Assembly (NCBI RefSeq): GCF_000935125.1
Contig: NZ_JRKI01000010.1
Span: 1 to 64,000, forward strand
Direction: 5' to 3'
Length of the DNA: 64,000 bases
From: Streptomyces natalensis ATCC 27448
Lineage (GTDB): Bacteria > Actinomycetota > Actinomycetes > Streptomycetales > Streptomycetaceae
This document shows, piece by piece, positions 13,835 to 22,521 of the stretch. Numbering within the stretch: the first letter of the stretch is position 1; each line of letters begins with the position of its first letter. The position numbers and the translations under genes were made by a program. Below the pieces are notes generated by a model. It made no database searches. It saw only the letters and a program-made list of their open reading frames with translations, and was not told the origin of the DNA.

Positions 13835-14778
13835 CCCTCGCCGCAGCGCAACGGGGGAGGGTGCGCCGGGCCCTGGGCACCCACTGGTACGCCTGGACGA
13901 TGGTCGCCCCGGTCGTCCTCGTCATCGGGGTGATCATCGGATTCCCGCTGGTCCGGGGCGTCTTCCTCTCCCTCACCGACGCCAACGAGGCCAACGTCCA
14001 GCGGGACATCGGCGTCAACCACATCCCCGCCACCTACAAGTTCACCGGCCTCGACAACTACACCGCGATCCTCTCCGACGACGTCTTCTGGAACCGCCTC
14101 GGCTGGACCGTCCTGTGGACCGTCGCCTGCGTCTCACTGACCTTTCTGCTCGGCCTGACGCTCGCCACCATGCTCAACCGCACGCTCCGCGGCCGCACCT
14201 TCTACCGCCTCGCCCTCATCCTGCCCTGGGCCGTCCCCGCCTTCATCTCCGTCTTCACCTGGCGGATGCTCTACAACGAAAAGAGCGGCCTGCTCAACAA
14301 ACTGCTCGCCGGCGGCGGCATCGACGCCATCCCGTGGCTCAACGACCCGACCTGGGCGAAACTTTCGGTCATCGCCGTCAACGTCTGGCTGGGCGTGCCG
14401 TTCATGCTGGTCACGCTGCTCGGCGGGCTCCAGTCCATCCCCGGCGAGCTGTACGAGGCCGCCGAAATGGACGGTGCGAACCCCTGGCAGCGCTTCCGGA
14501 ACATCACCATGCCGGGGCTGCGGTCCGTCAGCAGCACGGTGATCCTGCTCTCCACCATCTGGACCTTCAACATGTTCCCGGTGATCTTCCTGCTCACCAG
14601 GGGCGGCCCCGGCGACGCCACCGAAATCCTGGTGACCTACGCCTACCGGCTCTCCTTCGTCGACAGCCCCCGCAACTTCTCCGAGTCCGCGGCCTGGGGC
14701 GTCCTGATCCTCGTCCTGCTCTCGGCCGTCGCGGTCGTCTACCGCCGGGCGCTGCGCAAGCAGGGAGAGGTGTGGTGA
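13831..14778 (+). CDS. malF: Maltose/maltodextrin ABC transporter permease MalF
   Basis: A 315-residue permease starting GTG 13831, which overlaps malE's TGA as GTGA. Six membrane helices are visible (first at about residues 22-45, WYAWTMVAPVVLVIGVIIGF). The EAA loop that docks onto the ATPase is EAAEMDGANPWQRFRNITMP near residues 208-227. Compared with enterobacterial MalF it lacks the long extra periplasmic loop and N-terminal helices, as is normal for Gram-positive sugar importers. It forms the heterodimeric channel with MalG. Its stop is three bases before the malG ATG. Confidence 0.92.
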   Translation: MTLAAAQRGRVRRALGTHWYAWTMVAPVVLVIGVIIGFPLVRGVFLSLTDANEANVQRDIGVNHIPATYKFTGLDNYTAILSDDVFWNRLGWTVLWTVACVSLTFLLGLTLATMLNRTLRGRTFYRLALILPWAVPAFISVFTWRMLYNEKSGLLNKLLAGGGIDAIPWLNDPTWAKLSVIAVNVWLGVPFMLVTLLGGLQSIPGELYEAAEMDGANPWQRFRNITMPGLRSVSSTVILLSTIWTFNMFPVIFLLTRGGPGDATEILVTYAYRLSFVDSPRNFSESAAWGVLILVLLSAVAVVYRRALRKQGEVW

Positions 14779-14780
14779 CC

Positions 14781-15617
14781 ATGTCCCGTAAACGCCATCA
14801 ACGGCATCCCCTGGCCTCCGTGGGGCTGCACCTCGCGCTCGCCCTCGCCGCCGTCATCGCCGTCTTCCCGCCCTTCTGGCTGCTGGTGACGTCCTTCAAA
14901 CCCCAGAACGACGCCTTCACCACCGGCCTCCTCTCCCACCCCACCCTCGCCAACTACACCCACGTCCTGGCCGACACCGCATTCCTCACGTGGTTCGGGA
15001 ACTCCGTCGTCATCGTCGGACTGACCACCGTCCTCGGCGTCTTCCTCTCCGCCACCACCGGCTACGCCGTCAGCCGCTTCCGCTTCCCCGGGATGCGCCC
15101 GCTGATGTGGCTGCTGCTGCTCACCCAGATGTTCCCGGTGGCCGTGCTGATCGTGCCGCTCTACAACCTGATGGCGACCCTCGGCCTGCTCAACCAGCCC
15201 GCCGGACTCGTCATCACCTACCTCACCATCGCGGTCCCCTTCTGCGCCTGGATGATGAAGGGCTTCTTCGACACCATCCCCGTGGAGATCGACGAGGCCG
15301 GACGCGTCGACGGCCTCAACCCCTTCGGCACCTTCTGGCGCCTGGTCCTGCCGCTGGCCCGCCCCGGCCTGGCCGTCACCGGCTTCTACACCTTCGTCAC
15401 CGCCTGGGCCGAAGTCGCCTACGCCTCCGCCTTCATGACCGGCGAGGACAACCTCACCCTCGCCGGCGGCCTCCAGACCTTCGTCAACCAGTACACCAAC
15501 GACTGGGGATCGATGACCGCAGCCGCCGTGATCATCGCCGTACCGGCCGCGCTCGTCTTCGCGTTCGCCCAGCGCCACCTCGTCGCCGGACTGACCGCCG
15601 GCACCACCAAGGGATGA
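14781..15617 (+). CDS. malG: Maltose/maltodextrin ABC transporter permease MalG
   Basis: A 278-residue permease starting MSRKRHQRHPLASVGLHLAL. It has six membrane helices and the EAA loop EIDEAGRVDGLNPFGTFWRL near residues 168-187. GGGAGAGGTG precedes the ATG; a GTG at 14775 overlapping the malF stop is the alternative start. It pairs with MalF and ends one base before the second alpha-glucosidase gene, so uptake and hydrolysis are coupled in one operon. Confidence 0.92.
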   Translation: MSRKRHQRHPLASVGLHLALALAAVIAVFPPFWLLVTSFKPQNDAFTTGLLSHPTLANYTHVLADTAFLTWFGNSVVIVGLTTVLGVFLSATTGYAVSRFRFPGMRPLMWLLLLTQMFPVAVLIVPLYNLMATLGLLNQPAGLVITYLTIAVPFCAWMMKGFFDTIPVEIDEAGRVDGLNPFGTFWRLVLPLARPGLAVTGFYTFVTAWAEVAYASAFMTGEDNLTLAGGLQTFVNQYTNDWGSMTAAAVIIAVPAALVFAFAQRHLVAGLTAGTTKG

Positions 15618-15618
15618 C

Positions 15619-17361
15619 ATGACCACTCAGCACAACCCCTCCGGCCCCGGATGGTGGCACGACGCGGTGATCTACCAGGTCTATCCGCGCAGCTTCGCCG
15701 ACGGCAACGGCGACGGCATGGGCGACCTGGCCGGCATCCGCAGCCGCCTGCCCTACCTGCGCGACCTGGGCGTGGACGCCGTCTGGCTCAGCCCCTTCTA
15801 CGCCTCCCCGCAGGCCGACGGCGGCTACGACGTCGCCGACTACCGCGCCATCGACCCGATGTTCGGCACGCTGCCCGACGCCGAGGCCGTGATCGCCGAC
15901 GCCCATGACCTGGGCTTGCGCATCATCGTCGACATCGTCCCCAATCACTGCTCCGACCAGCACGAATGGTTCCGCCGGGCGGTGGCCGAGGGCCCCGGTT
16001 CGACCGCCCGCGAGCGCTTCCACTTCCGCAAGGGGCGCGGCCAGAACGGCGAACTGCCGCCCAACGACTGGGAGTCCATCTTCGGCGGCCCCGCCTGGAC
16101 CCGCCTGTCCGACGGCGAGTGGTACCTGCACCTCTTCGCCCCCGAACAGCCCGACTTCAACTGGGAACACCCCGCCGTCCAGGACGAGTTCCGCTCCATC
16201 CTGCGCTTCTGGCTGGACCTGGGCGTCGACGGCTTCCGGGTCGACGTCGCCCACGGCCTCGTCAAGGCTCCCGGCCTGCCCGACATGGGCCACGGCGAAC
16301 AGCTCAAACTTCTCGGCAATCAGGTCCTGCCCTTCTTCGACCAGGACGGCGTGCACGCCGTCTACCGCGCCTGGCGCGCCGTCCTGGAGGAATACGCGGG
16401 GGATCGCATCGCGGTCGCGGAGGCATGGGCCCCCACCACCGCGCGCACCGCCCTGTACGTCCGCCCCGACGAGCTGCACCAGGCATTCAACTTCCACTAC
16501 CTCAACACCAGTTGGGACGCGGACCGGCTCCGCACCGTCATCGACGAGTCCCTCGATTCGGTGCGCCCGGTCGGTGCCCCGGCCACCTGGGTGCTGTCCA
16601 ACCACGATGTCGTACGCCACCGCACCCGCCTGGGCGGCGGCCTCGACCGGGCCCGTGCAGCCGCCCTGCTGATGCTCGCCCTCCCCGGATCCGCCTACCT
16701 CTACCAGGGCGAGGAACTGGGCCTCCCGGAAGTCCTCGATCTGCCCGACGAGGTCCGCCAGGACCCCTCGTTCTTCCGCGCCAACGGACAGGACGGCCTG
16801 CGCGACGGCTGCCGCGTACCCCTTCCCTGGTCCGGCGACGCGGCCCCCTACGGCTTCGGTACCGCCGACCCCTGGCTGCCGCAGCCCGCCGACTGGGCGC
16901 CGCTCACCGTCGAGGCGCAGACCGGCGACCCCGACTCCACCCTGGAGCTCTACCGCACCGCCCTCGCCCTGCGCCGCGCCCACCCCGGCCTCGGCGCGGG
17001 CGACGCGGTCGAATGGCTCGACGCCCCCGACGGCGTACTGGCCTTCCGGCGCCCCGGCGGCCTCGTCTGCACGGCCAACACCACCGAGGCGGCGGTGACG
17101 CTGCCCGAACGGTCCGGCCGCCGCATGCTCATCTCATCGCTGTCATCATTGCCTTCCCTGCCTTCCCTGCCTTCCTCGCCTTCCTCATCGCCGTCGCTCT
17201 CCGACTCCTCTTCGCCTTCGCCCGCTGACCTTTCTTACTTGTCGAACACCGACAGTGACGAATTGGTTGCACAAGGCCGCGTGTTGGTTGCACAAGGCGG
17301 CGCGTTGGTTGCACAAGGCTGCGTGATTCCGGCCGACACCACCATCTGGTGGGAGGAGTGA
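15619..17361 (+). CDS. aglA: GH13 alpha-glucosidase (cytoplasmic), copy 2, with low-complexity tail insertion
   Basis: A 580-residue GH13 alpha-glucosidase closely related to the divergent copy. Catalytic motifs are DGFRVDVAHGL (~203), RIAVAEAW (~263) and VLSNHDVVRH (~327). It is about 46 residues longer than copy 1. Within the C-terminal beta domain (residues ~505-565) a Ser/Pro/Leu-rich run of SSLPSLPSLP type is followed by three LVAQG repeats, before the normal ending PADTTIWWEE. This insertion has lower GC than the rest and is encoded by tandem repeats (17140-17230 and 17263-17319). It lies in malEFG's operon one base after malG and overlaps the next regulator gene. The insertion is likely surface-exposed and tolerated, but reduced activity is possible. 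Confidence 0.88.
   Translation: MTTQHNPSGPGWWHDAVIYQVYPRSFADGNGDGMGDLAGIRSRLPYLRDLGVDAVWLSPFYASPQADGGYDVADYRAIDPMFGTLPDAEAVIADAHDLGLRIIVDIVPNHCSDQHEWFRRAVAEGPGSTARERFHFRKGRGQNGELPPNDWESIFGGPAWTRLSDGEWYLHLFAPEQPDFNWEHPAVQDEFRSILRFWLDLGVDGFRVDVAHGLVKAPGLPDMGHGEQLKLLGNQVLPFFDQDGVHAVYRAWRAVLEEYAGDRIAVAEAWAPTTARTALYVRPDELHQAFNFHYLNTSWDADRLRTVIDESLDSVRPVGAPATWVLSNHDVVRHRTRLGGGLDRARAAALLMLALPGSAYLYQGEELGLPEVLDLPDEVRQDPSFFRANGQDGLRDGCRVPLPWSGDAAPYGFGTADPWLPQPADWAPLTVEAQTGDPDSTLELYRTALALRRAHPGLGAGDAVEWLDAPDGVLAFRRPGGLVCTANTTEAAVTLPERSGRRMLISSLSSLPSLPSLPSSPSSSPSLSDSSSPSPADLSYLSNTDSDELVAQGRVLVAQGGALVAQGCVIPADTTIWWEE
17263..17319 (+). repeat. 21-bp spaced triple repeat TTGGTTGCACAAGGC
   Basis: Identical 15-mers lie at 17263-17277, 17284-17298 and 17305-17319, a period of exactly 21 bases (two DNA turns). 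They encode LVAQG repeats near the end of the second glucosidase, 40-100 bases before the second lacI gene. TTGCACAAG resembles the TTGCAA elements of the mal promoters, so the array may double as an operator. Confidence 0.7.
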
Positions 17362-18452
17362 CCCTGCCGACACCCCGCCCCACCCCGCGCCTCGCCGACA
17401 TCGCCGCCCAGGCGCGGGTCAGCGAAGCCACCGCCAGCCGCGTCCTCAACGGCAAGGCGGGCGTCGCGGCGACCACCCGCCACCGCGTGCTCGCCGCCCT
17501 CGACGTCCTCGGCTACGAACGCCCCGTACGGCTCCAACGCCGCAGCGCGGGCCTGGTCGGCCTCGTCATCCCCGAACTCACCAACCCGATCTTCCCGGCC
17601 TTCGCCCAGATCATCGAGCAGTCCCTGGCCGGCCACGGCTACACCCCCGTCCTCTGCACCCAGATGCCCGGCGGCGCCACCGAGGACGAACTCGTCGAGC
17701 AGTTAGAGGAACGCGGCGTCACCGGCATCGTCTTCCTCTCCGGCCTGCACGCCGACACCGCCGCCGACCCGTCCCGCTACACCCGCCTGACCTCGCGAGG
17801 AGTCCCCTACGTCCTGATCAACGGCTACAACGACCGCATCGACGCGCCCTTCGTCTCCCCCGACGACCGCGCCGCGGCCCGGATGGCCGTACGCCACCTG
17901 GCCGAGCTGGGCCACACCCGGATCGGCCTCGCCGTAGGACCCGCCCGCTACGTCCCCTCGCGCCGCAAGGCCGAGGGCTTCGCGGCGGCGCTGGAGGAGT
18001 CGTTCGGCCTGTCGAGGGGGCAGGCCGAACGACGCATCCGGCACACCCTGTTCAGCGTCGAGGGCGGCCACGCGGCCGCCACCGCGCTCATCGACGACGG
18101 CTGTACGGGCCTGGTCTGCGGCAGCGACCTGATGGCGCTCGGCGCCGTCCGCGCGGCCCGGCAGCGCGGCCTCGACGTTCCCGCCCACCTCTCCGTCGTC
18201 GGCTTCGACGACTCGCCCCTCATCGCCTTCACCGACCCACCGCTGACCACGGTGCGCCAGCCGGTCCAGGCGATGGCGACGGCGGCGGTCGGCGCGCTGG
18301 TCGAGGAGATCCAGGGGAATCCCGTACGAGGTCCCGTACGCGATCCGCTACGGCATCCGGCACAGCGCAACCCGGCGCCAACACAGCGCACCGAATTCGT
18401 CTTCCAGCCGGAGCTGGTCGTACGCGGTTCGACCGGGCCGGTGCGCACTTAG
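17358..18452 (+). CDS. malR: LacI-family transcriptional regulator of the mal locus (copy 2)
   Basis: A LacI/GalR regulator of about 364 residues, with helix-turn-helix RLADIAAQARVSEATASRVL (residues ~11-30) and an effector domain closely like copy 1, including VGFDDSPLIAFTDPPLTTVR. It carries a unique Arg/Pro-rich insertion (GNPVRGPVRDPLRHPAQR) before the last strand, absent from copy 1. Start GTG 17358 overlaps the glucosidase TGA as GTGA; GTG 17349 in the same frame is possible, and the GGGAGGA just before is unusually close. Being the last gene of malEFG-aglA, it would give feedback on its own operon. The malR symbol is tentative because two paralogues exist here. Confidence 0.8.
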   Translation: MTLPTPRPTPRLADIAAQARVSEATASRVLNGKAGVAATTRHRVLAALDVLGYERPVRLQRRSAGLVGLVIPELTNPIFPAFAQIIEQSLAGHGYTPVLCTQMPGGATEDELVEQLEERGVTGIVFLSGLHADTAADPSRYTRLTSRGVPYVLINGYNDRIDAPFVSPDDRAAARMAVRHLAELGHTRIGLAVGPARYVPSRRKAEGFAAALEESFGLSRGQAERRIRHTLFSVEGGHAAATALIDDGCTGLVCGSDLMALGAVRAARQRGLDVPAHLSVVGFDDSPLIAFTDPPLTTVRQPVQAMATAAVGALVEEIQGNPVRGPVRDPLRHPAQRNPAPTQRTEFVFQPELVVRGSTGPVRT

Positions 18453-18466
18453 GGCCTGTCCGATGG

Positions 18467-20671
18467 TCAGACGGCGGGCAGCCCGTAGAACCGGTCCGAG
18501 TGGGTGGCGAGGAGCCGGCGCCCCGCCGCCGTGATGTGCCACTGCCCGTCGTCGTGGACACCGTCGTTGTACGTCCAACGGAGCTTGCCCGTACGGGCGT
18601 CGAGGGCATAGACGCCGCCGGTGGCGAAGTACGTTGCGCCGTAGAGCACGTCCCCGACCTGCACGAATTCCAGGGGGACGGACCGCTGGCCGAGGTCGTC
18701 GGACTTCCACAACTTCTTGCCGGAGGCCGCGTCGACCGCCCACACGCCGTCTTGGTAGACCGAGGTGTAAAGGGTGTTGCCCACGAGAGTCAGCGGAGAC
18801 TGGAAGGGGTTGCGGTGACCGCTGGGCAGTGACCACCGCGGGGCGCCCGTCTTGAGGTCGAACGCGCGCATCGCCGGACCGCCGATGATGACCTTGTCGC
18901 GGTACATCGTGGGCCGCGCCGCGCTGTCGTCCCCCACCGGCTTCGTCCACAGCTGCTCGCCGCTCCCGGCGTCGCGCACCGTGACGTTGTTCTGGTCGTC
19001 GGCGTAGACGACATGCCGCCCGTCGGTGGCCGCCGCGACGTCCCAGTCGCCGGCTCCCTTCGTACGTGGCTTCCGCCACAGCACCTGGCGGGTCTTGATG
19101 TCCACCGCGGCGATCACGGTGGGGTTCTTCGCGTCTTCGGCGACGACGGTGGCGATGACGAAGACCCTCCGCCCGTCGGCGGCGATCGGGCGCGGGTTGT
19201 CGTACTTGCCGCCCAGCCTGCTGCGCCACGCCTCCTTGCCCGTGGCCGGATCGAGACCGACGAAGTCGCCGTCGTACTTGCTGCTGGTGAAGAACAGCAG
19301 CCCGGCGGCGTGCACCAGCGGCGCACCGGGCGTCGTCAGATCGGGCACCGACCACTTCTGCCGCCCGGTCGCCACGTCGTGGGCGACGAGCGGGTCACCG
19401 CTGGCGATCAGCAGGTTGCCGATCACCATCGGCGGGATCTCGTAGTTCAGGCTGAGGGACTTCGCCTGCGCGTGCCACAGGGTCTTCGGGCTCGTCCCGG
19501 CGGGCGGGGTGGTGAAGTCCGCGGGATCGATCGGCTCGTCCTGGTGCTGGTTGTCCCGGTGCCGTGTGTGGTGTGTCGGCCCGCCGCCGAGCCCCTGCAA
19601 GGCCCAGGCCGCTCCGCCCCCGGCGGCGACCACCGCGGCCCCCGCCCCCAGCGCGAGGAACCTGCGACGTGACGTGCCGGGTTCCTCCCGTTTCACGGCC
19701 TCCGGACGGGTCGGCTCGTGGGCGGCACCCTGATCGAGAGCCGTGGGAGTGCGCACAGCCGCCGCCCGCCCGTCCCGCAGCGGCGTGTCCAGGTCCAGGA
19801 TGCGCGCCGCATGCTGGGCGATGGACGAGGCGACCGGCCCCGGCAGCCAGCCGTCCAGCGCCGCCGCAACGCCGTCCGGGGCCAGCTCGGCGACCAGCCG
19901 CTCGGCAGTGGGCCGCGCCTGCGGATCCTTGGCCAGACACTCCCGGACGAGCACACGCAAGCCCTCCGGTACGCCCGACAAGTCCGGTTCCGCGTGGACG
20001 ACTTGGTACAGCATGCCGGCCGCCGATCCCGAACCGAACGGCTGGCGCCCGCTCACGGCGTACGCCAGCACGACCCCGAGCGAGAACACATCGCCCTGCG
20101 GCCCGGCCACCTCCCCAGTGGCTTGTTCCGGCGGGATGAACCCCGGCGAGCCGACCACGACGCCGGTACTCGTCAGCCGCTCGCCGTCGACCGCCCGCGC
20201 GATACCGAAGTCGATGACGCGCGGCCCGTCGGCGGCCAGCAGCACATTCGACGGCTTGAGATCGCGGTGCACCAGCCCCGCCGCGTGGATCCCGGTGAGC
20301 GCCGCCGCGAGACCGGCCCCCAGCGGGCGTACGGACGTCTCGGGCAGCGGGCCGTGCCGGTCGATCACGTCGTCGAGGGCCGGACCGAGCACGTAGGCGG
20401 TGGCCAGCCAGGGCAGCGCGGCCTCGGTGTCGGCGTCCACGACCGCGGCGGTGTACGGCCCGGACACCGCGCGGGCGATGCTCACCTCGTGCCGGAAACG
20501 GCGCCGGAAGCCGGCGTCCTCGGCGAGTTCGGGCCGTACGACCTTGACGGCGAAGGTGCGCCCGCCGGACGTGCGCGCCAGGTAGACCCGGCCCATCCCG
20601 CCCGCCCCGAGCCGCGCCATCAGGCGGTAGTTCCCCAGGCTCTGCGGATCATCCGCCTGCAACGGCTGCAT
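18467..20671 (-). CDS. Ser/Thr protein kinase with extracellular PQQ-type beta-propeller
   Basis: A 734-residue receptor kinase. Residues ~14-280 form a Hanks-type kinase: glycine loop LGAGGMG (21-27), VAL-type AVKVV lysine (~41-45), HRDLKPSN (~129) and DFGIARA (~155), all intact. A linker leads to a single membrane segment after RRRFLALGAGAAVVAAGGGA (~333-355). Residues ~390-734 are PQQ/YncE-like blades with repeated GKxxW/GxxxW units (ATGRQKWSVP, ATGKEAWRSR, ASGKKLWKS, RTGKLRWTY). The propeller probably senses a ligand or cell-wall state outside and the kinase signals inside. It converges on the second mal regulator with only 14 bases between stops. The substrate is unknown. Confidence 0.88.
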   Translation of the reverse strand: MQPLQADDPQSLGNYRLMARLGAGGMGRVYLARTSGGRTFAVKVVRPELAEDAGFRRRFRHEVSIARAVSGPYTAAVVDADTEAALPWLATAYVLGPALDDVIDRHGPLPETSVRPLGAGLAAALTGIHAAGLVHRDLKPSNVLLAADGPRVIDFGIARAVDGERLTSTGVVVGSPGFIPPEQATGEVAGPQGDVFSLGVVLAYAVSGRQPFGSGSAAGMLYQVVHAEPDLSGVPEGLRVLVRECLAKDPQARPTAERLVAELAPDGVAAALDGWLPGPVASSIAQHAARILDLDTPLRDGRAAAVRTPTALDQGAAHEPTRPEAVKREEPGTSRRRFLALGAGAAVVAAGGGAAWALQGLGGGPTHHTRHRDNQHQDEPIDPADFTTPPAGTSPKTLWHAQAKSLSLNYEIPPMVIGNLLIASGDPLVAHDVATGRQKWSVPDLTTPGAPLVHAAGLLFFTSSKYDGDFVGLDPATGKEAWRSRLGGKYDNPRPIAADGRRVFVIATVVAEDAKNPTVIAAVDIKTRQVLWRKPRTKGAGDWDVAAATDGRHVVYADDQNNVTVRDAGSGEQLWTKPVGDDSAARPTMYRDKVIIGGPAMRAFDLKTGAPRWSLPSGHRNPFQSPLTLVGNTLYTSVYQDGVWAVDAASGKKLWKSDDLGQRSVPLEFVQVGDVLYGATYFATGGVYALDARTGKLRWTYNDGVHDDGQWHITAAGRRLLATHSDRFYGLPAV

Positions 20672-20691
20672 GGCACCCCCCGTACGGACCC

Positions 20692-20943
20692 CTACAAGTC
20701 GTGGGCAGCGTACGTGACAAAGGCCGCCCAGGACGCGGCAGGTACCGCCAGCTGCGGGCCGTCCTTGTCCTTGGAGTCGCGGATGTGGATGGTGGTGGAC
20801 GGGCAGGTGGCCACCTCGACGCAGTCGTCGCCGGAGCCGCCGCTGTAGCTGGACTTGCGCCAGGAGAGGGCGACTTCTACGCAGTCTCCTGAGCCGCCGC
20901 TGCTGTAGCTGCTCTTGAACCAGGCCAGTTCGTCGGTGCTCAT
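20692..20943 (-). CDS. DUF397 protein with duplicated motif
   Basis: An 83-residue DUF397 protein starting MSTDELAWFKSSYSSGGSGD. Most members have one (W/F)xKSSYSxGxGDxCVEVA motif; here there are two in tandem (residues ~8-25 and ~28-46), then the usual ...IRDSKDKDGPQLAVPAASW ending. DUF397 genes nearly always accompany an XRE/Scr1-domain regulator; here the ATG overlaps that regulator's stop (ATGA). These small proteins modulate the paired regulator in WhiJ/BldB-type developmental control in Streptomyces. The motif duplication looks like a recent internal repeat. Confidence 0.88.
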   Translation of the reverse strand: MSTDELAWFKSSYSSGGSGDCVEVALSWRKSSYSGGSGDDCVEVATCPSTTIHIRDSKDKDGPQLAVPAASWAAFVTYAAHDL

Positions 20944-21755
20944 AGGGCTCCTCGCATCTGCCGCAACAGGCTCACAGAGTCTTCAGAGGTGAGAGCCTGG
21001 GATTGCATCCTGGCATACCGCATCTGGAGCATGCTGACCACTTTCGAGTCGGAGGTGAGCACGCCGCTCTCCTGCCCCTCGCAGTAGGCGAACCACTCGT
21101 TCTCCGGTGTCTCCAGCAATCGAATAGGCCCGTCTAGCCCGGCGTGCCTCTCGCGCACCAGCGGCATGATCTGAAGGTCTATATTCGGCTGCTGGGCGAG
21201 GTCGAGGACGTGGTCGATGAGTTCACGGGTCACCTCAGTCCCGCCTGTGCGGCGCAGGAACAGGTGCTCTTCGAGGATGAAGCTGTACGCGGTGTTCGGC
21301 CGCTCCCGCAGCAGGTTCTGCCGCTCTGCCCGCGCCGTCCACTGGACCTCAATCTGGTCCTTGTCCAGGAGCGGTAGCTGGTTCGTGAACAGCGTCCGCG
21401 CATACGCCTCCGTCTGCAACAGTCCTGGAATCAGGCGGCATTCGAACGTGTAGAGGACGGTCGCGGCCTCCTCCAGGCTCGCCCACGCCTGGAACCACGA
21501 GGCCAGTCCGGGCTTCTTCGACAACCGCTTGGCCGCCTTCCGTAGTACTCCGAGGGCGTCCAACACCTCCTCCGACCGGTCGATGAATGTCTTCGACGGC
21601 AGCATCCGCCCCTGCTCCACCGAACCGATGTAGTCCGACGAGTACCGGATCTCCGGCGCCAGGGCCTCCTGCGTAAATCCCCGGCTCTCGCGGAACCCTT
21701 GATAGACGGCACCGAACGTCCGGAGGCTGTCGGAGCGTTCGTGGTCTGCGGTCAT
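20940..21755 (-). CDS. XRE regulator with Scr1/DUF5753 domain (WhiJ-like)
   Basis: A 271-residue protein with an N-terminal XRE helix-turn-helix (residues ~12-68: YQGFRESRGFTQEALAPEIR, then SSDYIGSVEQGRMLPSK). It is followed by the DUF5753/Scr1 domain, containing ...FECRLIPGLLQTEAYARTLF... (~100-120) and FILEEHLFLRRTGG (~168-181). Streptomyces carries dozens of such WhiJ-like regulators, each with a DUF397 partner and often an anti-sigma-type ATPase, acting in development and antibiotic control. All three partners are present here; the ATPase gene is divergent. A 9-bp inverted repeat in the divergent promoter is a likely operator. Confidence 0.88.
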   Translation of the reverse strand: MTADHERSDSLRTFGAVYQGFRESRGFTQEALAPEIRYSSDYIGSVEQGRMLPSKTFIDRSEEVLDALGVLRKAAKRLSKKPGLASWFQAWASLEEAATVLYTFECRLIPGLLQTEAYARTLFTNQLPLLDKDQIEVQWTARAERQNLLRERPNTAYSFILEEHLFLRRTGGTEVTRELIDHVLDLAQQPNIDLQIMPLVRERHAGLDGPIRLLETPENEWFAYCEGQESGVLTSDSKVVSMLQMRYARMQSQALTSEDSVSLLRQMRGAL

Positions 21756-21841
21756 ACGCGCTACCCCCGAGGGTCGTTGTCGGCAGTCCCCGCAAGTCCC
21801 CCATGCTTACGGGCCGTTACCGTCCGCGTCCACCCTCCGGG

Positions 21842-21865
21842 CTCGTAGTCTTCCAGGACTACGAG
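21842..21865. promoter_or_regulatory. 9-bp inverted repeat in WhiJ-like divergent promoter
   Basis: CTCGTAGTC (21842-21850) and GACTACGAG (21857-21865) flank a 6-base spacer. It is centred between the XRE gene and the divergent ATPase gene, 45 bases before the latter's start. A dimeric XRE protein could bind it and control both promoters. Confidence 0.5.
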
Positions 21866-21909
21866 TTGCCTCCCTGGTCACCGGTGTCGCGGAACCCGAC
21901 ATTCGAGCC

Positions 21910-22401
21910 ATGTACGCCGACACCGACACCGATATCGACACCGGCTCCCTCACCGTACGTATGTTCAGTCAGCGGTTCAGTGCCACTCCCCGGGGCGCCC
22001 GCCTCGCCCGGCATCTCGCCGTCCATCAACTCGACGTCTGGGGCTTCCCGTACGGGAGTGAGGTGTCCGAAACCGCCGCCCTGATCGTCGGTGAACTCGC
22101 CGCCAACGCCGCCACTCACGGCCGCGTCCCCGGGCGGGACTTCGAGCTGCGGCTCACCCGGCTGCTGGGTTCCGCCCGCCCCGGCATCCTGCACATCGCG
22201 GTCGCCGACACCCGTACGGAGCTGCGCCCGCCAGTCCCGGGGGCCGTCGAACTCCCGCCTCCGGACAGCGAATTCGGGCGCGGGCTCGTCCTCGTCGCCG
22301 CGCTCTCCGCCTGCTGGCGGGTGGAGGAGCGGCCGCCGGTCGGGAAGGTCGTGGTCGCCGAACTGTTTCTGGAAGGCCGGTCCGGGCGGCCGGGCGCGTA
22401 G
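21910..22401 (+). CDS. Anti-sigma-factor-type ATP-binding protein (HATPase)
   Basis: A 163-residue protein of the RsbW-like GHKL ATPase family. Motifs are VGELAANAATHGRVPG (N box, residues ~59-74), IAVADTRTELRP (G1, Asp near ~99) and EFGRGLVLVAALS (G2, ~120-132). It starts MYADTDTDIDTGSLTVRMFS. Such small ATPases usually bind and inhibit sigma factors or phosphorylate anti-anti-sigma factors. It is the third member of the WhiJ-like trio and diverges from the XRE gene. No matching sigma factor lies nearby. Confidence 0.85.
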   Translation: MYADTDTDIDTGSLTVRMFSQRFSATPRGARLARHLAVHQLDVWGFPYGSEVSETAALIVGELAANAATHGRVPGRDFELRLTRLLGSARPGILHIAVADTRTELRPPVPGAVELPPPDSEFGRGLVLVAALSACWRVEERPPVGKVVVAELFLEGRSGRPGA

Positions 22402-22460
22402 GGCCCGGGAAGACGAGGGGCCTCCGGCCGGCCGGACCGGCTGTCCCAGCAACTTAACAC

Positions 22461-22490
22461 CCTTGCAATATCTTTCGTAAGGTCTTGCAG
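22461..22490 (+). promoter_or_regulatory. malE-like promoter motif before pullulanase gene
   Basis: CCTTGCAATATCTTTCGTAA GGTCTTGCAG closely parallels 12456-12483 ahead of malE: both start CCTTGCAA, share TTTC.G.AAGGTCTT and differ by one base in spacing. TTGCA occurs twice. It lies 32-61 bases before the pullulanase start, so co-regulation by the mal repressor is likely. Confidence 0.6.
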
Positions 22491-22521
22491 GTATCGGGCA
22501 ACGCGACTAGAACCATCACCC

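Noticed and set aside
15532..16983. 483-codon minus-strand frame
   Set aside because: Antisense of the second glucosidase; composition is the mirror of its codon bias and no domain appears.
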